A stretch of 64,000 nucleotides of DNA from Lindgomyces ingoldianus (Eukaryota; Ascomycota; Dothideomycetes; Pleosporales; Lindgomycetaceae). The position numbers and the translations under genes were made by a program. Location of the stretch: contig NW_022985172.1 in assembly GCF_010093535.1 (NCBI RefSeq), positions 1,064,340-1,128,339 of the forward strand. The letters are read 5' to 3'. The notes under the pieces are model-generated. The model was not told where the DNA came from. It searched no databases and saw only the letters and a program-made list of their open reading frames with translations. This document shows, in pieces, positions 1 through 12,061 of the stretch; position 1 is the stretch's first letter; every line of letters begins with the position of its first letter.

Positions 1-403
1 TAGCCTAGATTACACTCTGCGTGTAAGGAATTAGCTATATTAGCTATAGCTATAAGCCTAAGAGGAAATCTATGTGTAATAAGCTTAAGTATATACTTAA
101 TATCTACCTTTTTCTTAAGCTTAGTTAGATTTCTTAATTTAGGCTAGCATTCTGCTTCTAAAGGCTGTCTAGCGCGTTAATTACTTAGTATTGTGTAAGA
201 GACATTATAGATAGCTGCAGCGTGTTATAAAAAGAGTTTTAAGTCTTATTTAAGAGCCTAAAAAGCAAGCTGTATCTAATATTCTTTAGAAGATTTAATC
301 TAGTGTTGTTGTTAAGGCATTATGTAGATAGGTAGAGTGTAGTAGGGGCTTGGCAAAAGTAGCCAGCTAACCTGTGTGGCCGGCCAACCTGTTAGGTACG
401 TTA
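1..403 (-). mobile_element. Fot-GGCC non-autonomous element, 5' end only
   Basis: The right end is a terminal inverted repeat finishing in GGTACGTTA, with two copies of a GGCCGGCC-containing box just inside. The sequence is the reverse complement of the first ~400 bp of the element at 6372-7489, so this is a minus-strand copy cut by the window start. It is heavily AT-biased and has no open reading frame. Confidence 0.85.
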
Positions 404-2753
404 ATCTATTCTACATTTTTTTTTAGCTTTAAGTTCTTTACAAGAAACTTTTTTTAGTTTTTTTTATTACTTTTATTACTTTAGCTTTTAGCTCTTAGTA
501 AGGGAATTTTTAAAGTTTTTATTTTTTAACGTAGTAACTGCTACTTTATTTTACTTATTTATAAATTTAATATAAGTTATTATAGCATGCTAACTAGGTT
601 ATGTGTGTGTAGTTCTTAGAACTTTTAATAGTTATTATTTTCTAGTTAATAGCAAAGTTATGTTTTTTAAGCTAGTTATAGCCTAGGATTACGTTGTACT
701 TATCCTCTAGCAGAAGTATGCTTATAAACTTCTAGTTTTTAGTGTTTAGTGTTATAAAATCTTTTTTATATATTTCTAAGTTAATTTATTCTTTGCTATA
801 TTCTAGTAAGAAAGTGTTAGTAAGAGTTACCTTAAATAGGGTTTTTTTAATTTAAAATAAAATGCTTTTTTCTTCTACTTATTTTACATCTATAGCAGTA
901 AAGGTGCATCTACTGTTAATAAGAGCTAGCTTTATCTATCTCTTAAATGTAAAAGTAGTTATTAGGCTTTACCCTAATCTCTAGCCTACAGCTATAAGTA
1001 CCTTTATGTTATAAAATATCCTTTCTTTATTATCTATAAGTTATAGGTTAACGTTCTTTTATAAGTTATTAAATTTATAAGTTATTTTTTTTTATAAAGT
1101 TAATGTTTTTTAATATAATAGTTAGCTACTTTACATTTATAGTCTTCTACTAAGTAGTAAGTTAGTATATAATCTTTCTTATAAGCAGCTTTTTATTAAA
1201 AGTAGTAGAATCTGCAGCTATTTTAGTAGTTATAGTTAAGCTAGCTTTTTAGTTTTTTCTAAATAGGTAGTGTTTAGCATGTATAACAGTTAGTTATTTT
1301 ACATATTAAGGTGGTGTCTTTCTAGAGGTCTTTATCTAGATGTCTTTTCTATGTAGGCTACTAGCCTGCTTAGTGTTTGTTGTTTTAATACCTTATGCAA
1401 TATTATTATGTGCATTAGTACTAGAGGTATAGACAGTTATTTAGTTTATGTAAGGTATTAATTAGGCGTTTCTAAGTCTATTTAAAGTATTTTTAAGTTT
1501 ATACTAGTTATACAGGGTGTTCTTTCTACTAGCAATTGTCTATGCTATAGAAAGCACTACTACAGAGAAGACACTGTCTGTAGTTGTGTTATAGAGTGAA
1601 GGCTTTCCTGCTAACTACTAGCCTTAGAAGCAGGGTTCTTAGTTACTCTAGGCTTAGCTCTAGAACTTTAAACCTAGCAGGTCTTTCTAGTCCTTTAAGC
1701 TTCTAGTTATAGATTTTTATAAAGAACTGCTATTATTCTTTTTTATTTATAATATTATATTTTACTTTAGCTATTTATTACACTATATTAAACATTCTGT
1801 AATTATTACTAATGCTTATTTAGTGTAGTAACACTACACACTTTTTAAAGTAATTATGTTGTTGTCTATACTTCTAGCATAAACAACTTTAGAACTGTCT
1901 AAAGAGTTCCTGCGCTAAGGTGCCTAGTGTTTTATTATTAAAAGGAAATTATTTTTTTTCTTTTTTAATATTTATAATGTATTCTTAGATCTAAGTTTTT
2001 TCTTTATATCTTTTAAAAATTATAAAGTCCTGCAACACTTAATTAAAGATACTAAAGTTTATAATAACTACTTCTTAGTATATTATAAAATAGTTTCTTA
2101 AAAAATAGTTTTTTTACATTACTAGTAAAGTTTGTTGTTTAATTTTTCTAATTTTTCTTTATCTATAAGGCTGTATTCTACAGTAATAGTTTTTACTATT
2201 ATAGTAGTATTTTTATTGTCCTTCTTCTTGAAGTTTAGGTAATTTTAGCAGAAATGTCCTACTTTTTTATAGTTTAAGCAGGCCTTGTCTTTTAGCTACT
2301 TCTATTACTCTTTAGTTAAAAGCAGCTTATTATGTCTAAGAGCTTAGCTTTTCTTTAAAGGGGGGCTTTATATATGTTTTATGTAACTAAGGTCTATTAG
2401 TTCTTTATTGTAATAAAACTCTTTTTTTTAGGAATAAACCTAGGTTTCTAAAGAGCTTTTTTACACTATTTTTCTCTTTTACGTTCTTTATGCCTATTAT
2501 TATAAAGTGTTACTTTTATAATAAAATTTTTAAAAGTAGTTAGTTTTTTATTATATGTAAATTTATTTTTTATTATATTTTTTAAACTATTATAAAATGT
2601 TTAGCAAAGAGCTTTCTAATCTGTCTATCTATAGATAGCAAGCTGCTCTCTAAAACATGCTGCATAGTACTAAGCTGTTTCTTTTCCTTGTTTTAGACTG
2701 TTTAATTTATTAGCTACAATTTTTTATTTATCTATAGTTTTATAAATAGCTGT
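404..2753 (-). mobile_element. Chromovirus gag-protease relic
   Basis: Read on the minus strand this matches the gag-to-protease part of the plus-strand chromovirus at 7490-11781. A Gag zinc-knuckle remnant (spacing C-x2-C-x4-H-x4-C partly kept, with a G-H-F core) lies near 2205-2275. A retropepsin remnant reading about ALINSRCTFT lies near 880-940, where D-S/T-G has become N-S-R. Stops are frequent, and none of the frames is open. No LTR is seen for this copy. Confidence 0.6.
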
Positions 2754-4623
2754 TAACGTACTTTATAAGCAAGTTGCTTACACACCTAAGTCGCTTACTT
2801 TTACTAAGACCCCACCACACTACTTTTCCTACACTAATGCATTCCTAACAACACTACTTAAATGTGTTAAAGGAATGTTAGATGCAGCTTACGCTCTAAG
2901 CTTTTAAATAAAACATAACACTTTTTAACTAACGCGCTGCAGCTATCTATAGGGTCTCTTAAAAGACAATAAGTAACTAACGCACTAGACAACCTTTCTA
3001 AGCTAATTATACAGCTAACTTATAAAAGCTAGATAATAATAAAAAGTAAGTAATTATTTAGCACATACTTAAGCTAGATGCGTAAGGATTTCCCCTCTAG
3101 CTAGTAGCTATAGCTAATATAGCTAATTCTTTGCGCGCTAAGCATAATATAGGCTATATTAGCATAAACTAGCTTAATATGTTTATTAAGTGTTACTTAA
3201 AGCTTAAAGTAAAGTTTAAGTGTAAGTATAACTATAAAAAAGCCTTTTATAAAAATTTTATAGTAATTTAAGGCTAGTTTAACCTTATAGAGAATATTAA
3301 AGCTAAGTATAGCATTTAAGATAATAACATGTACAACTTTAACAAGATAAGGTTTATAATAGGCTAGATATCTACTAGAGCAGTTGTTACAGGTTTAGAG
3401 AGACAAGGACAGCTAAAAGCAGTCTAGCTAGGCAACTAGAAGTAGACAACAGCTATCTAAGGTATTAATGCTAAAAAGTAGGCTATTTTACTCTTTATTA
3501 TCTTTTAGGGTAGCAACTACCTTTCAAACTAGTATAAGAAGGAAAATTTACTTTAAAATTAAGTTATTATAATCTCTAAGTGCAGCTAGACTACTAATTA
3601 GCTTAGTCTAGACTAGTTAAAGCACTTTAACGCGCATATAAAGAAGTGTACTGTTAGTAGCTACTGTCTGCTAGTTATTAACAGCTATAAGAGCTATAAC
3701 TTGCTTTATTTCTAGTAATACTATAAAAATAATAAGATTATTACTATCTATATGCCTTTTTACTTATTGCACTTTTTATAGCTACTTAATGTAGGTTATT
3801 TTACTTCTTTAAAGAAGGCATATAAGCGCTAAGCTAAAAACCTTATGCGCAACTAAATTACTTATATTATAAAAATAAAGTTCTTACTATGCTTTAAAGT
3901 AGCCTATAATGCTGTAATTACTTTTAGTAATATCTAAAAAAGGTTCTAAGGCGCTAGATTAGTTTCTTTTAACTTATAATAAGTTATAATAGGCCTTAAT
4001 GTAAAGTTGCGCACTCTATTACCTTTACTACCTGTATATAATAAGCTCTAGTAGTTATAAACCCTAAGTAATACTTTAGAACTTAGGTTATAATTAATGC
4101 TTATAAAAATAAGAATTTAGAAGCATATAAATAGTTTACTAACTTTTATAGTTAAGGTGTTTAAGAAAGTTTTAAAAGGGGCAGTAATAATTACATATAA
4201 GCTAGTGTTAGCGTAATAGAAAATTACTAAGCTTTAAGCAGCTAATAAGGCTGCTACATAACATAAATTATATAAAAAAAAGTAGATTAAGGTAGAAATA
4301 ACCTTAATAATTTAAAAAGGCCTGCGCTTAACAGCTTTAAAGAAGTTTAGGGCGCGCAGTAATAGGAAGAAGGCAAAGAAGCAGGTGCAAGCTAAAGTGG
4401 GTGAGCCATCCTAAAGGCGCTGCGGACAGTGCAATCAGACTAGGCATAACGCGCAAACGTGTAAGCAAGAAGCAGAAGTAGTATCTAAATAATATTCTAG
4501 GCTGTACTGTACTATATAGTGCCAGAGCGGGTTGTTATGGGCCATAATAGAGTTTGTTAGGGTGGGGTCTTGGCAAAAGTGAGCGACTCAGGTGTGTGAG
4601 CGACTCGCCCATGAAGTACGTTA
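2754..4623 (+). mobile_element. Fot-CTTCAC element, full length, RIP-inactivated transposase
   Basis: A Tc1/mariner-superfamily (pogo/Fot1-like) element of ~1.87 kb bounded by TA and by inverted repeats of ~65 bp (TAACGTACTT.. and ..GAAGTACGTTA). Frame fragments from ~3330 to 4465 give a recognisable Fot1-type DDE transposase: the region around VVTGLERQGQLKAV, the third-Asp region LLNVGYFTSLKKAY, and a C-terminal zinc knuckle CGQCNQTRHNAQTC at ~4415-4465. It is not functional: TAG/TAA stops are numerous and the three presumed catalytic Asp codons read AAC (3341), AAC (3680) and AAT (3788), i.e. Asn. It sits inside the minus-strand chromovirus. Confidence 0.85.
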
Positions 4624-4647
4624 GAGCTTTCTTAAAAGCTTTTACAC

Positions 4648-5750
4648 TAACGTACTTCACAGGCGAGTTGCTTAGACACCTAAGTTGCTTACTTTTGCTA
4701 AGACCCTACTAAACTACCTTTTCTACACTAATGCATTCCTAACAACACTACTTAGACGCGCTAAAAGAATGTTAGATACAGCTTACACTCTAAGCTTTTA
4801 AATAAAACATAAAACTCTTAAAGAAACATGCTACAGCTATGTACAAAGTCTCTTAAAAAATAATAAATAACTATAGCACTAAACAACATTTACAAGCTAA
4901 TTCTATAGCTAACTTATAAAGGCTAGGCAATAATAAGGAGCAGGTAATTATTAAGACTATACTTAAGCTATATGCGCAAGGATTTTCCTCTTAAATAGCA
5001 TTTATAGCTAATATAGCTAATTCTTTACGCGCTAAGCATAATCTAGGCTATGTTAGCATAAACTAGCCTAGTACATTTATAAAGTGTTATTTAAAGCTTA
5101 AAGTAAAGTTTTAAGCGCAAGTGTAGTTAATAGATATTTAGCTTATAATAAAGCCTGTCTAACTAAAGTTGTATGTGTTATTATCCTAGATGCTATACTT
5201 AGCTTTAATATTCTTTACAAGGCTAAACCTGCCCTAAATTACCCTAGAACGCTTGTAGAGAGCTCTCTTATAGTTGTACTACGCTTAAATGTTACTTTAA
5301 GGTCTAAATAACACTTCCTAAACGTACTAGGCTAGTTTATGCTAATATAGCCTAGATTACGCTTAGCGCGCAAAGAATTAGCTATATTAGCTATAAATGC
5401 TATCTAAGGGGAAAATTCTTGCGCAAATAGCTTTAGTATAGTCTTAACAATTACCTGCTTCTTCTTATTACCTAGCCTTTATAAGTTAGCTGTAGAATTA
5501 GCTTATAAAGGTTGTCTAGCACTATAGTTAGTTATTGTCTTTTAAGGGGCTTTGTACATAGCTGCAGCATGTTTTTTTAACAGTATTATGTCTTATTTAA
5601 AAGCTTAGAGCGCAAGCTGTATCTAACATTCTTTTAGCGCGTCTAAGTAGTGTTCTTAGGAATGCATTAGTATAGGAAAAGTAGTTTAGTAGGGTCTTAG
5701 TAAAAGTAAGTAATTCAGGTGTGTGAGCAACTTGCCTGTAAAGTACATTA
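4648..5750. mobile_element. Foldback (palindromic) derivative of Fot-CTTCAC
   Basis: Both ends carry the Fot-CTTCAC inverted repeat. In addition the whole left arm (about 4648-5125) is repeated inverted as the right arm (about 5280-5750), leaving a loop of ~155 bp. Both arms correspond to the 5' part of the full-length element; the transposase 3' part and the normal 3' end are missing. It follows the previous element after 24 bp. Confidence 0.8.
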
Positions 5751-6371
5751 CTAAATATTTCTTTAGTTTTAGGATTTAGTGTAGAGCTGTTAGCTCTAAA
5801 GTCTATTTAGTTGTCTGCGTGTAGCTAGAACTAGATTATAGAGAGTCCTTCTAAATGTAGTCCTATCTAGGATATTATTTCTGCATTAGTTTAGAATGCC
5901 CCTTTATTATATTACATATAGAAGTGGCATCTAGTAAAAAAAGGGCAGAGGTCTTTAGGCAATTCTTTAAAAAGCTTTAAAGAGGCTAGTCTTAAAGTCT
6001 TTTTAGCTATAATGCTTACTTTTTTAGTTAAGATATTTTAAAGCTTAGCTAGCTTTACTTATAACATATATATCTAGTTTGCAGAGCTTATAGCTAATTA
6101 AAGGTTTAAAGGTATAAGTTAGTTATTAAATTTAGCTACTTTTTAGCATAAAAATTTTACTTTTTTATAAAAACTAACTAGTTTATTAATCTTGTTACTA
6201 ATCTACTAAAGTTTCTTAATGTTATCCTAGATACTATTAATCTATTCTGCTAGAACTTCTTTATTAGCTATTAGAGCTTCTTATAATCCTAATAAGGCTG
6301 CGTAGGCTATATTAGAATTAAGGTTATGTTAAGTAGTTATACTTTTTAGAGGGGTATAGTGTTTAATGTTA
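5751..6371 (-). mobile_element. AT-rich retroelement relic, probably chromovirus gag
   Basis: RIP-type sequence between two Fot-family insertions. Position and orientation suggest it continues the minus-strand chromovirus interrupted at 2753, but I cannot see a diagnostic domain. No gene is visible here. Confidence 0.35.
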
Positions 6372-7489
6372 TAACGTACCTAACGGGTTGGCCGGCCACA
6401 CAGGTCGGCCAGCCACTTTTGCCAAGCCCCTACTAAACTCTACCTATCTACATAATGCCTTAACAACAACACTAGATTAAATCTTCTAAAGAACGTTAGA
6501 TACAGCTTGCTCTTTAGGCTCTTAAATAAGACTTAAAACTCTCCTTACAACACGCTGCAGCTATTTATAATGTCTCTTATATAACACTAAGCAATTAACG
6601 CGCTAGACAGCCTTTATAAGCAGAATGCTAGCCTAAATTAAGGAATTTAACTAAGCTTAAAAAAAAGTAGTTGTTAAGTATATACTTAAGCTTATTACAC
6701 ACAGATTTCCCTTTAGGCTTACAGCTATAGCTAATATAGCTAATTCCTTGCCTACAGAGTGTAATCTAGGCTAGGTTAGCTTAAACTAGACTAGTATATA
6801 GGTTAAGCACTGCCCTAAGTTTATAATAAAGTTTAATTATAAGTATAATTATAAGAAAGCGCTTTATAAGAATCTAAAAGTTATCTAGGGCTAGTTTTGC
6901 CTAGTAGCTAACATAAAAGCTAAGTATAGTATCTAGAATAAAGACAAGTATAACTTTAATAAGTTAAGCTTTATAATAGGCTAGATATTAACTAGAGCAG
7001 TTGTTACAGCTTTAGAGAGATAAAGACAGCTAAAGGCAATATAGTAAGGTAATAAAAAGTAAACAATAGTTATTTAGAGCATTAACATAATAAAGTAGGC
7101 TATAAGATTATAAAGCTTTAAGCAGTAAATAAGGCTGCCACGCAACATAGATTACATAAAAAGAAGCAGATTTAGGCAGAAGAGACCTTAATAGTTAAGA
7201 ATAAGGCTTGTCTAACTGCTTTAAAGGAGTTTAGAGCGCGTAGTAATAGAAAGAAGCTAAAGACGCAGGTGCGCGCTAAAGAAGGTAAGCTAAGTTAAAG
7301 GTAATGCAGGCAGTGCAATTAAACTAGGCATAACTTATGTACATGTAAGCAAGTAGTAGAAGTAGACTCTAAATAATATCTTGTGTTGTATTACTCTATA
7401 CAGGGCTAAAGTGGGCTGTTTTGCAAGAGAATAGGGTGGTTTTAGTAGGGGCTTGGCAAAAGTGGCCGGCCAACCCGTTAGGTACGTTA
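6372..7489 (+). mobile_element. Fot-GGCC non-autonomous element
   Basis: Inverted repeats start TAACGTACC and end GGTACGTTA. The interior has the 5' non-coding region and the start of a Fot-type transposase (the first-Asp region NFNK, then the TRAVVTALER-type block at ~6990-7020), then jumps straight to the C-terminal region and zinc knuckle (~7300-7350). The middle of the DDE domain is absent, so it could never encode a transposase even before RIP. The right end has one GGCCGGCC box instead of two. Confidence 0.85.
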
Positions 7490-10400
7490 ATTCTTACTTT
7501 AAAAAGCACTTAGGTTAATGTTATTCCTAGTAAGTTAGAACAAAGGGTAGAGGCTAACAGCAGGGTGTACAGTCCTACGTAATAGCTAATAGGCTAATAG
7601 AGTAGGGTAGAGCAACTAGATTGTAGTTTGTCCCTATAGCAGCAGTATAGTAGCTAGGTTAAACAGTCCTGTTAGACAGAATTAGAGGTATATATATTGC
7701 AAGATATATAAATAGTATTACAGCTCTTTAGAAAGCTAGAAAGCTACTTAGTCTATGTAAAAAATAAACTAAATATTAACACACCTTCTAAAGGTTATTT
7801 AAAGTTAGAACTATATACATGTCTAATAGTGCTAAGAATAAGTTGTGTAAGTTTACTAAGTTTATAGTACAGCAAACTTGTTTAACTTATTAAACTTATT
7901 TAATTCGCAGCCTGCCTTCTTATTAGATAATGCATTCTTCTGTAATTACAGGCAGCTGCGCTGCCTCCACATCTTCTAATTAGTTTGTAAACAAGTCCTG
8001 TCCCAACCTAGCTAGAGTGTGGAGTACCTCGGGTGGAGTTACGTTGGTCTAACTATAGACTGTAACACTGTCTTACAGTTTAAAAAAAAGAGAACCTACT
8101 TTATACAAAAGAACTAATAGACCTTAGTAAAATAGAACCTATAAAACAGAAGCCTACATAAAAGGATTTAAGTAAGAAAAGGCAAAACTAGCTAAGTTTA
8201 ATAAAAAAAGTAGAAGGAATAGTTAAAAAGAAAGCCTATCTAAGTTATAGAAAAGTAGGCTATTTCTATGTAAATTACCTAGACTTTAAACTAGCAAAGA
8301 ATAAATATTCTAGACTTGTAATAAAAGCTATTAACATTATTAAAAGCCTAACTGTAGATAATATACGCAACAGGCTAGCTAAAAGGCTCTGCTAGAGATG
8401 CAGAGGTAACTATAACTTAGTACACTGCGCCTACAACTATTAGAATGTTAAGGTACATAAAAGTAATAATGTTGTAAGAGCGCTAGAAGAAGCAGTAGCC
8501 TATAAAGGCTATTGCAGATTGTTACAAATCTTAGGCTATGTACAGAACGTACACTATAGAGAGGAAAGGTTCTCTATGTTGTAGCTAATAATAGAGTTAT
8601 TAGCTCACAGGCTAGCCTAGAGATTTATAGAGGGATAATACTAGAAGTGTAGTAACACCTACAAGCATAATATCTGTCTGCTCCTCTATAACTAGGTACT
8701 AATAAGCAATAATGCAGAAACCTATAATAAATGTCTAAGAACTAAAGGTAGAACTTTTACTAAAATATTCTTATAAAATGAAAGAGACTAGATTAGGCTA
8801 GAACTAAACTTCTAGTCTCTAAACTATTACTAAACAGGATAGAAATACTACTCTTAGCTCTAGCAATAACTAGAAAAGAGCTAGAAGAGCGCTAAGACAA
8901 CTACTATTGCGTTCTCTATAAAAGCACTATCTACAGAGACAACAAATGCTGTTACAAGGCACACGCTGTTTAAATTGTATAAATAAAGGAATACTCTTAC
9001 TAGACCTAGATATAGCTAGTCCTAATCTATACTAATATAAAGGACTGCCTTTACCTATAGTTTCTCTACATAAGTAAGTATTGCATTAAACACTAGCCTA
9101 CTAGTATTATGCAAGTTAGTAGCCTAGGCTCTAACTTCTAAATAGACTAAGGATAGACATCTTTACAAGGCTAGCTACAGCGTGTAAAATGCTTAACTGC
9201 TAGCATTACTAACTAGGACTACTACACAAAAAGGTCTCCTAGCTAGAATGTAACAAAAAAGATAATTATATGTACTATTACTTCTAGTAGCGTGCCTATT
9301 CGCAGAACAAGCAACTTCTGTATCACTAACAGATACAAGATTATTAGTGCTAGGCAGAGGGGTGCATAATAAAGAGACACTAAGCATATTTAAAACAGGA
9401 AGCTATAGACAACCTAGCTAAACTTTAAAACACTTTAAACGTTAACCTAGACAATACAATAGATTATAAAATAATATACTATAATGCTAAAGTGCTAGTA
9501 GCTATTAGCTAAGGCATAGAAAAAAGCCTAACAACAGAATTTACTCTAGGTAGAAAGAAAAGCCTTGCTCTAGTTAACAGCAGGTGCACCTTTACTATAA
9601 TAAATTCTAAATAGGTAGATAAACATAACATTTTTTACAAAGTAAAAAGTAACTATTTAAGGTATTCTTAGCTAACACTTTTTAATTAAGTTTAGAGGAG
9701 GATAGATGTAACTAGAAACATAGGAATTAGAATTTAACACTTAAAACACTAATAATTAAAGATTCTATAGAATATTACTCTTTAGAGGCAAGTACTAAGC
9801 TATAGTTAGTTATAGCTAGCTTTAAAAAACATAATCTTGTAATTAATTAGAAAACTATAATACTAGAGACTCTAGATTAACCTGCGCGCATAACATAGTT
9901 AGCATGTTACAATAACTACTACCTAATACATAAAGGCGCAAAGCAAGGGTTAGGCTAGTACCTAAAGAAACGCAGACTGTAGAAGTTCCCTTGTACTAAG
10001 TCTAAAGCTAAAGCAGTTAGAATTATGTAAGAGAAACTAAAAGAAATAATGTTTAAAGACTTAAAAAAAACAGAAATGTAAAGTAAATAAAAGTGTACTA
10101 ACTCTTAAAAGAATTAGGAATACTCTCTAAATACTAAGAGTATGCTAACATGTTTAAAACACTAGAGGACTCTAGAGAGCTACTGCTGCACTAGCTATAG
10201 AACTACGCTATAACCCTAATTAACAACTCTAAGCTTTAGCTAAATAAATTAAGACTTTTTACCAAAACCTAGAAAGAAGCACTATAAGAATACGTAGACT
10301 AAATGCTTGCCTAAGGACATATTAGAGAAAGTAATAGCCTAGTAGCCTCTATAGTTGTATTTGTAAAAAAGAAGGGAGAGAAGATTAGAGTCTGTTAGAA

Positions 10401-11781
10401 CTACTACACTCTAGATAAAAACATAATTAAAGACTAATTCCCTCTTTTTATAATATAGAATATTATAAACTAGCTATATAAGACTAAACACTTTATAAAA
10501 TTTAATCTATAAGACAGATTTAATAAAATCTAGATAAAAAAAGGCTATAAATAAATAACTACATTTAGGACCCTAGGCGGCCTTTATAAACTCCTAGTTA
10601 TGCTGTTTAGCTTAACAAACACTTCTACTACATTCTAACAAGTTATTAACATAGATTTAAACCTCTACCTAGACATTTTTATTCTAGTGTACCTTAATAA
10701 CATACTTGTCTACACTAAAGAAACTAGAGAAGACCACATTTCTAAAGTTAAACAGGTACTAGATAAGTTACAAGAGTACAGCCTACATCTTTAACTCTTT
10801 AAGTGCAAGTTTAACGTACTAGAAACAAAGTACCTAAGATTTATTATTAATAAAAAAGAAATTAAAATTAACTTGAAAAATGTCTAGAAAGTCCTAGAAT
10901 AGCCTAAGCTAACTATAGTAAAGAAAATTAGAGAATTCCTTAGACTGTCTAGCTATGTAAAAAGAATAATTAAAGACTAATTAAAAATTACCCTCTTCTT
11001 AACTAATGCTATAATAATAAAAAAGCTGCTTTAAAGTTTAAATAGACTCTTATAATAGCTATTACATTTAACACTTTTAAGTATATAATAAGCAGCAAGC
11101 TAATCTTAAGAATGTATAACCTCTAACTAGAAACTAAGGTAAATACAGACGTATCTATACAAGCAGAAGAAGCAGTACTATACTAGAAACAAGAAAACAG
11201 ATAATAGCACCTAGTAGCCTACTACTCTGCAAAATTCTCTCCCTCTAAATAAGACTACAGCATACTAGACAAAAAGTTAAAGGCTATAGTAAACGCCTTA
11301 AGAACATAGAAAACAGAACTATAAAAAATTAAAAAACAATTTAAAGTTTTTATAAACTATGCTAACTTAGTTACCTTTTGTACTATGAAAAAAGCTATCC
11401 TCTATGCACATATTATAAGTAATAAAGCTAGCGTAATTTAATTTTACAATAAAGTATATTACTAGAACAAGCAGCTATTAGGCTAACGCTTTAAGCTAAA
11501 AAGCAAACTATTTTAAAAAAGATAAAGAAGATAGTAAGGAATTTATGTTATTCTATAAAGATAGAAATGCGCTAGTGTATAATAGACCTGTACTAACAGA
11601 AACTATTACATCTCTTACTCTAGCACAGTAGGGCTAGAAGAACCTTATTTAGGAATATTATAAAGTACTAATGTTTAGCCACCTAGGAATTAGAACCCTA
11701 TAGAAGAAACTAAAGGCAGCTATTTTACAAATAATACTATGCTTAAAGCATCTATGCATAGAAATATTATATAAGTGTAAC
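7490..11781 (+). mobile_element. Ty3/gypsy chromovirus, gag to start of integrase
   Basis: Degraded gag-pol in the usual Ty3/gypsy order. A Gag zinc-knuckle relic (about 8235-8300) reads SYRKVGYFYVNYLDF, with Cys and His mutated to Tyr. Protease remnant ALVNSRCTFT-like at ~9555-9620. Reverse transcriptase ~10255-10900, whose YLDD box reads YLNN at 10690-10701. RNase H ~11130-11300 and the integrase zinc-binding region ~11640-11780. All frames carry many stops. No 5' LTR is recognisable. The integrase is split at 11781 by a copia insertion and resumes at 18566. Confidence 0.8.
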
Positions 11782-12061
11782 TGTTGAATAGGCTCCAACA
11801 GCTAGCTGCTTATAGTATGAGCACTTAAGTAGCAAGAGTAAGAGTGGTGTACAGTGTGCACAGCGTACAAGGTAGGTAAGGTGAGGGTAACATGTTTTTA
11901 GTTCTATTACTCTTGTCTTTCCTCTGTACAGAGGAAAAGGGGGATATCTAGAGGTTTACGCATAGAGGTTTACGCACAAGCATTATATAACATAGATACA
12001 TAGTCCTGCTTGTGCGCAATTGCTTATATCTAGACTAAAACACTGCTGCTATGTATAGACA
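11782..12061 (-). repeat. Copia LTR (3' LTR of copy 1), RIP-degraded
   Basis: 280 bp, starting TGTTGAATAGG and ending TATAGACA on the plus strand. Compared with its partner at 18286-18565 it has lost many CpG and CpA sites. Confidence 0.9.
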
